Of a stretch of 64,000 nt of DNA, positions 59,596 through 64,000 are shown piece by piece. The notes beneath the pieces were generated by a model, which was given only the letters and a program-made list of their open reading frames with translations, searched no databases and was not told the DNA's origin. Source of the stretch: Oscillospiraceae bacterium (GTDB taxonomy: Bacteria; Bacillota; Clostridia; Oscillospirales; Oscillospiraceae); NCBI GenBank assembly GCA_902778275.1, contig CACYXE010000010.1, positions 1 to 64,000 of the forward strand, in the 5' to 3' direction. Made by a program: the position numbers and the translations under genes. The stretch's first letter is position 1; each line of letters opens with the position of its first letter.

Positions 59596-61929
59596 ATGAA
59601 AGAGAACCAAACAAAGGCAGCTGCGGCCCAGTCGCCGCCCAACCGGCAAATGCTTCGCCGTGCTCTGTTTTTGATGGCCCTGTTCGGGATCGCGGCCTTC
59701 CTTGTGCTTTTCGCCCGCCTGTATCAGCTGCAGATCCTGGAGCATGACCGATATGAGAAGCTGGCCATCGAACAGCAGCTGCGCCAGGCGCCTTCTTCTA
59801 CCGCAAGAGGGATCATATACGACACCAATATGAACGTGCTGGCGATCAGCGCTTCGGTGGATAACGTGTATCTAAGCCCTGCGGAGATCGAGTTCTATGG
59901 AGAGGACAAGGAACTGATCGCCCGGGAGCTGGCCAAGATCCTGGATCTGGACGAAGCGGAGATCTTGCGGAAGACTTCCCAGACGGGCTCATGGTATGTG
60001 ACGGTGGCCAGGAAAGTCGAGCGGGAGCAGGCTGACCAGGTGCGGCAGTTGAAGAATCGCTACGGTCTGCGGGGCGTCCGTCTGGAGACGGATACCAAGC
60101 GTTATTACCCGAATTCCACTTTGGCCTGCCATCTGATCGGCTTTGTGGGTACGGATAATTACGGCCTGGAGGGGATTGAGGCACGCTATGACTCCTATCT
60201 CTCCGGTACTGCGGGCAGAACAGTCCGGGCGACCAACGCCTTCGGAACGGATCTGCTGTTCGCCCAGTTCGAGGAGTATCAGCCCGGGCAGGATGGTTAC
60301 GATATCGTGACCACCGTGGATTCCACCATTCAATATTATGTGGAAAAGCACCTGAAGCAGGCGGTCCAGGACTACGACATCCAAAACGGCGCCGGCGCCA
60401 TCGCCATGGACGTGAATACCGGCGCGGTGTTGGCGATGGCTTCTCTGGACAACTACGACCTGAATCATTTTCTGGACGTGAGCGACGAGGCCCGGGCGGC
60501 CATTGACGCCGCTGAAGACGCGGATCAGGCGCAGGCCCTGCTCAGCGAGGCGCAGACCCGCCAGTGGCGGAACAAAGCCCTTTCGGATACCTATGAGCCG
60601 GGCTCAACTTTTAAGATCATAACCCTGTCCATGGCGCTGGAAGAAGGCGCGGTGGACCTGAACAGCAGCTTCTACTGCGGCGGGCACGTGAACGTCAAGG
60701 GCAGGACCAGCCCGATCCGCTGTTGGAAAGACGGCGGACACGGTTCCCAGAATCTGACCCAGGCGGTGCAGCATTCCTGCAATGTGGCGTTTGTCAATAT
60801 CGGCCAGCGCATCGGCGCAGAGGCCTTTTACCGTTATTGTGAGGCGTTCGGATTCCTGGAACTGAGCCAGGATCCGGATGTGAATCTGACCGCGACGACA
60901 GGGATCGACCTGTCGGGTGAGAGCGGAAGCATCTGGTGGAGCCAGAATACCTTCTGTTCGCAGAAAAACCTGTCACAGCTTGCGGCGGCTTCCTTTGGAC
61001 AGACCTTTACCATCACGCCCCTGCAGTTGATCACGGCGGTCAGCGCCTGTGTCAATGGCGGCTATTTGATGCAGCCCTATGTGGTGCGGGAGATGCTGAA
61101 CCCGGATGGGACACTTGCCTATGAGCGAAAGCCGACGCTGCGGCGGCAGGTGATCAGTGAGGAGACCAGCGCCGCGGTCCGCGGCATCCTGGAGCAGGTG
61201 GTTGGCGATCCCAACGACGGCACCGGTCGGAACGCGGCGGTAGCCGGTTACCGCATCGGCGGCAAGACGGGCACCAGTGAAAAGGTCAGTCTGGAGGCCC
61301 AGACGGGCGTCAAGGAATACATCGTCTCCTTCATCGGATTTGCCCCGGCGGATGACCCGAAGATCGCGGTGCTGATCTTCCTGGATACCCCGTCCAACGC
61401 TTCCGGCGTCTATGTGAGCGGCGGCCAGATGGCGGCGCCCGTAGTGGGCAGAATGATGGCGGATATCCTGCCGTATCTGGGTGTGGAACCGGATCTGAGT
61501 CAGGAAGAAGCGGCAAACATGGATGTAAACATGCCGTCCCTCAGCGGCCTCAGTCTCCACGAGGCTGTGGAACGACTGAACGATTCCGGCCTGAGATACC
61601 GCACCATCGGGACGGGGGACTTCGTCACCGGACAGCTGCCCCGGGCGGGTGTGAGCATCGCCGGAGGGACCCAGGTGATCCTGTATCTTGACTCACAGGT
61701 GTCAGCGGATCTGGAAACTGTGCCGGAATTGAGCGGAATGACTTACCGGGAGGCACGCGACACGCTGTCCTACTATGGGCTGTATATCCAGACGGCGAGC
61801 CCCGTGACCGATGCGGAGAATCAGCTGGTGAGCAGTCAAAGTATCCCGGCGGGAACGGCTCTGGAGCACGGCGCTGTAATCAGCGTATCTCTGATCAGCG
61901 GAGACGAGTCCATGTTGGGCAAATATTAG
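59596..61929 (+). CDS. Penicillin-binding protein with PASTA domains (FtsI/SpoVD-type)
   Basis: A 777-residue class B transpeptidase with one N-terminal membrane helix (~22-42), a PBP dimerisation domain, and the catalytic domain with Ser337 (STFK), Ser394 (SCN) and Lys557 (KTG). Two C-terminal PASTA domains lie at about 645-708 and 712-772. This is the PBP2B/SpoVD architecture. Position between ftsL and murE supports a septal role; the duplicated PASTA tail and presence in a spore former leave SpoVD (cortex synthesis) possible. Start ATG 59596 follows CAGGAG. Confidence 0.92.
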   Translation: MKENQTKAAAAQSPPNRQMLRRALFLMALFGIAAFLVLFARLYQLQILEHDRYEKLAIEQQLRQAPSSTARGIIYDTNMNVLAISASVDNVYLSPAEIEFYGEDKELIARELAKILDLDEAEILRKTSQTGSWYVTVARKVEREQADQVRQLKNRYGLRGVRLETDTKRYYPNSTLACHLIGFVGTDNYGLEGIEARYDSYLSGTAGRTVRATNAFGTDLLFAQFEEYQPGQDGYDIVTTVDSTIQYYVEKHLKQAVQDYDIQNGAGAIAMDVNTGAVLAMASLDNYDLNHFLDVSDEARAAIDAAEDADQAQALLSEAQTRQWRNKALSDTYEPGSTFKIITLSMALEEGAVDLNSSFYCGGHVNVKGRTSPIRCWKDGGHGSQNLTQAVQHSCNVAFVNIGQRIGAEAFYRYCEAFGFLELSQDPDVNLTATTGIDLSGESGSIWWSQNTFCSQKNLSQLAAASFGQTFTITPLQLITAVSACVNGGYLMQPYVVREMLNPDGTLAYERKPTLRRQVISEETSAAVRGILEQVVGDPNDGTGRNAAVAGYRIGGKTGTSEKVSLEAQTGVKEYIVSFIGFAPADDPKIAVLIFLDTPSNASGVYVSGGQMAAPVVGRMMADILPYLGVEPDLSQEEAANMDVNMPSLSGLSLHEAVERLNDSGLRYRTIGTGDFVTGQLPRAGVSIAGGTQVILYLDSQVSADLETVPELSGMTYREARDTLSYYGLYIQTASPVTDAENQLVSSQSIPAGTALEHGAVISVSLISGDESMLGKY

Positions 61930-61942
61930 GATGGAAACAAGC

Positions 61943-63400
61943 ATGAAACTGAGACAACTCCTTCAAGACATAAGGATATTGGACATGAAAGCGGACCTGG
62001 AAATGGAGATTTCCGGCGTCTGCTATGACTCCCGCGAGGCAAAGCCTGGCGACTTGTTCGTGGCTGTACGGGGCTTTGAAGCGGATGGTCATCGCTTCAT
62101 CCCCGGTGCGGTCAAAAAAGGAGCGGTAGCTGTGCTGTGCGAGACAGCCCCGGAGACAGATGTCCCGTGGGTGCGGACGGATGACTGCCGCCTGGGGCTT
62201 GCGCTGGTGAGCAGAGCCTGGTTCGGCAATCCGGCCGGAAAGATGAAAATCATCGGCTTTACGGGCACAAGCGGGAAGACCAGTTCCACCTATATCCTCA
62301 AGCATTTGCTGGAGAGCGCCCTGGGAGCCAAGGTAGGTCTCATCGGTACGAACGGCAATATGATTGGTGAAAAGCAGTTTCACACGGAGCGTACTACTCC
62401 GGAAAGCTATGAACTCCAAAAGCTTTTCCGCCAGATGGCGGATGAAGGCTGCAGCCATGTGGTGATGGAGGTCTCCTCCCATTCGCTCGCACTTGAAAGA
62501 GTTGCAGGCATCACCTTTGATGTGGCTGTGTTTACCAATCTTTCGCAGGACCACCTGGATCTGCATGGCACGATGGCGGAATACGCCGCAGCCAAGAAAA
62601 AGATTTTTTCCCAGTGCCGGATCGGCTGCATCAATGCTGATGACGATCAGGCCGGCTTTATGGCACAGGGGGACCGCTGCCCGATTTTTACGTACTCCGC
62701 CAAATCCAATGACGCGGATCTGATCGCAAAAGACATTCGATTGAATGCTGCGGGAGTACGGTTTGCCGCGGTGAGGGGAGAAGAGATCGCGCTGACAAGG
62801 TTTGCCGTTCCCGGAGTGTTTTCCGTATATAACGCGCTGAGCGTGATGGCAGCGGGCTTGTGCCTTGGGATAAGTCTTTCTGCCTGTGCAGAAGGGATCA
62901 GCACGGCAAAAGGGGTCAAGGGCAGAATGGAATCTGTCCCGACCGACGGAGATTACAGTGTGATCATCGATTACTCCCATAAACCGGACGCATTGGAAAA
63001 GGCTTTGAAAACGCTGCGCCCGGTGACCCGCGGGCGCCTGATCGTGCTCTTTGGCTGCGGCGGGGACCGGGATAAGGGGAAGCGGCCCATTATGGGACGG
63101 ATCGCAGAGCAGAACGCTGATTTCTGCATCGTGACCAGCGATAACCCCAGAACGGAAGATCCCATGACGATCATCGATGAGATCATGGCGGGCATGAAGA
63201 ACAGCCGCTCCCAAGTGAAGATGATCTGCGACCGCGTGGAGGCGATCCACTGGGCTATTGACAATGCGGCGGCCGGTGATGTAATATTGCTTGCCGGAAA
63301 AGGGCACGAGGATTATCAGGAAGTGGGGCATGAAAAACACCACATGGATGAGAGGGAACTCGTGGCCGCATACCTGGAAAAGAGAAAAAATGCGCGCTGA
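61943..63400 (+). CDS. murE: UDP-MurNAc-tripeptide synthetase (meso-DAP-adding)
   Basis: A 485-residue Mur ligase. It has the P-loop GFTGTSGKTSSTYIL, DYSHKPDALEKAL, and the DNPR motif (TSDNPRTEDP), which marks meso-diaminopimelate specificity rather than lysine. It adds the third residue of the peptidoglycan stem peptide. ATG at 61943 fits the family N-terminus (MKLRQLL); an in-frame ATG at 61931 would add four residues. murF is not between it and mraY here, as in Bacillus. Confidence 0.94.
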   Translation: MKLRQLLQDIRILDMKADLEMEISGVCYDSREAKPGDLFVAVRGFEADGHRFIPGAVKKGAVAVLCETAPETDVPWVRTDDCRLGLALVSRAWFGNPAGKMKIIGFTGTSGKTSSTYILKHLLESALGAKVGLIGTNGNMIGEKQFHTERTTPESYELQKLFRQMADEGCSHVVMEVSSHSLALERVAGITFDVAVFTNLSQDHLDLHGTMAEYAAAKKKIFSQCRIGCINADDDQAGFMAQGDRCPIFTYSAKSNDADLIAKDIRLNAAGVRFAAVRGEEIALTRFAVPGVFSVYNALSVMAAGLCLGISLSACAEGISTAKGVKGRMESVPTDGDYSVIIDYSHKPDALEKALKTLRPVTRGRLIVLFGCGGDRDKGKRPIMGRIAEQNADFCIVTSDNPRTEDPMTIIDEIMAGMKNSRSQVKMICDRVEAIHWAIDNAAAGDVILLAGKGHEDYQEVGHEKHHMDERELVAAYLEKRKNAR

Positions 63401-63427
63401 GGCGTGCTGAGAATACTGGAGTACACC

Positions 63428-64000
63428 ATGTTGATAAAGCTGATCTGCGCGTTTGTACTGGCCTTCCTGTTCGCGACGGCCTTCGGAAAGTTTTATATCC
63501 CCTGGCTGAGAAAGCAGAAAGCCGGACAGGAGATCCGCGAGGACGGTCCTACCTGGCATCTGTCCAAGAGCGGCACCCCCACCATGGGCGGTGTGATCTT
63601 CATCGGCGGCGTGACTCTGGTCTGTCTGACTTTAGGCTTTGAGGGAATGCTGCACGGGGAATTTGTCCACATCTTTGTTCTGCTTTTTGCCCTCGTATAT
63701 GGTGTGATCGGTTTCCTGGACGACTGGGAGAAGATCAAAAAGAAGCAAAATCTGGGTCTGACCGCCAGAATGAAATTCCTGCTGCAGCTGGTGGCTGCGC
63801 TGGTCTTCGTGCTGCTGATGCGGCAGATCGGTTATCTGCGGCCCAACCTCTACGTACCGTTCTTCCATACCACCATCCACATGCCGGAGTGGCTGTATTT
63901 CGTATTTGCGGCCTTCGTCATCGTGGGCACGGTCAACGCCGTGAACATCACCGACGGCGTGGACGGCCTTGCCACCGGTACCTCCATTCCTGTGTTCCTG
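63428..64000 (+). CDS. mraY: Phospho-N-acetylmuramoyl-pentapeptide-transferase (partial)
   Basis: The first 191 residues of MraY, cut by the window edge. It transfers phospho-MurNAc-pentapeptide to undecaprenyl phosphate to form lipid I. It is a membrane enzyme with about five helices visible so far. The motifs GTPTMGG, FLDDWEKIKKKQNLGL (catalytic Asp pair) and NAVNITDGVDGLATG are clear. ATG at 63428 follows CTGGAG. Confidence 0.95.
   Translation, partial: MLIKLICAFVLAFLFATAFGKFYIPWLRKQKAGQEIREDGPTWHLSKSGTPTMGGVIFIGGVTLVCLTLGFEGMLHGEFVHIFVLLFALVYGVIGFLDDWEKIKKKQNLGLTARMKFLLQLVAALVFVLLMRQIGYLRPNLYVPFFHTTIHMPEWLYFVFAAFVIVGTVNAVNITDGVDGLATGTSIPVFL

Noticed and set aside
61943-63428. Loss of murF from the dcw cluster
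   Set aside because: Many Firmicutes, including Bacillus, have mraY directly after murE and murF elsewhere, so this is ordinary.

Overview
The window reads as chromosomal DNA of an endospore-forming, moderately high-GC Firmicute, most likely an oscillospiraceous Clostridium-cluster-IV gut anaerobe. Four things point there: sporulation genes (spoVAD/E, an uninterrupted sigK, yqfC/yqfD, a YlbJ-like protein, a SpoVD/FtsI-type PBP), Firmicutes-type gene orders (rimP-nusA-ylxR-ylxQ-infB-rbfA; phoH-ybeY-era-yqzL-recO; mraZ-rsmH-ftsL-pbp-murE-mraY), a meso-DAP-type MurE signature, and families typical of gut Clostridia (DUF4914, DUF5685, COG3580/3581-like activases). There is no rRNA, tRNA, CRISPR array, insertion sequence or prophage; the only RNA gene is tmRNA. 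Genes are densely packed, with many 4-nt overlaps and many GTG or TTG starts.

Layout. 1-6.8 kb (mostly minus strand): end of an unidentified gene, spoVAD-spoVAE, a potABCD polyamine-type ABC importer with a long structured leader, and truA. 7-12.1 kb: a DUF4914 P-loop protein, ddl, and a conserved zinc-ribbon / DUF5685 / J-domain trio. 12.2-15.6 kb: a P-loop ATPase, a HAD phosphatase, a His-rich CsoR-type repressor, sfsA and a THEP1-like NTPase. 15.7-22.6 kb: a domain-permuted GH3 glycosidase and an acyl-CoA-dehydratase activase/dehydratase pair. 22.7-26 kb: an L,D-transpeptidase with repeat tail, sigK and a VanY-like carboxypeptidase. 26-34 kb: the nusA-infB operon through nrnA, truB and ribF. 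34-38.9 kb: nitroreductase, XRE regulator, luxS, the smpB-ppiB-ssrA group and a Nudix hydrolase. 39-45.6 kb: murA-walJ-rlmH-pgm-chromate transporters and a convergent YlbJ-like gene. 45.7-53 kb: yqfC-yqfD-phoH-ybeY-era-yqzL-recO-mutS2. 53-57.7 kb: HPr, a DMT transporter, uvrC-rsmD-coaD and a coiled-coil protein. 57.8-64 kb: the division and cell-wall (dcw) cluster, cut by the window edge inside mraY.

How it fits together. The main themes are translation and ribosome maturation, peptidoglycan synthesis, sporulation, and polyamine or amine uptake. Many promoters are recognisable as -35/-10 pairs with 17-bp spacing, and several of them settle the start codon. The most unusual regions are the ~350-nt potABCD leader, which has a terminator and two possible alternative pairings; the DUF4914 protein with an HPr-kinase-like P-loop; a 37-bp palindrome abutting a consensus promoter; and the tmRNA gene, which has no promoter visible next to its 5' end.
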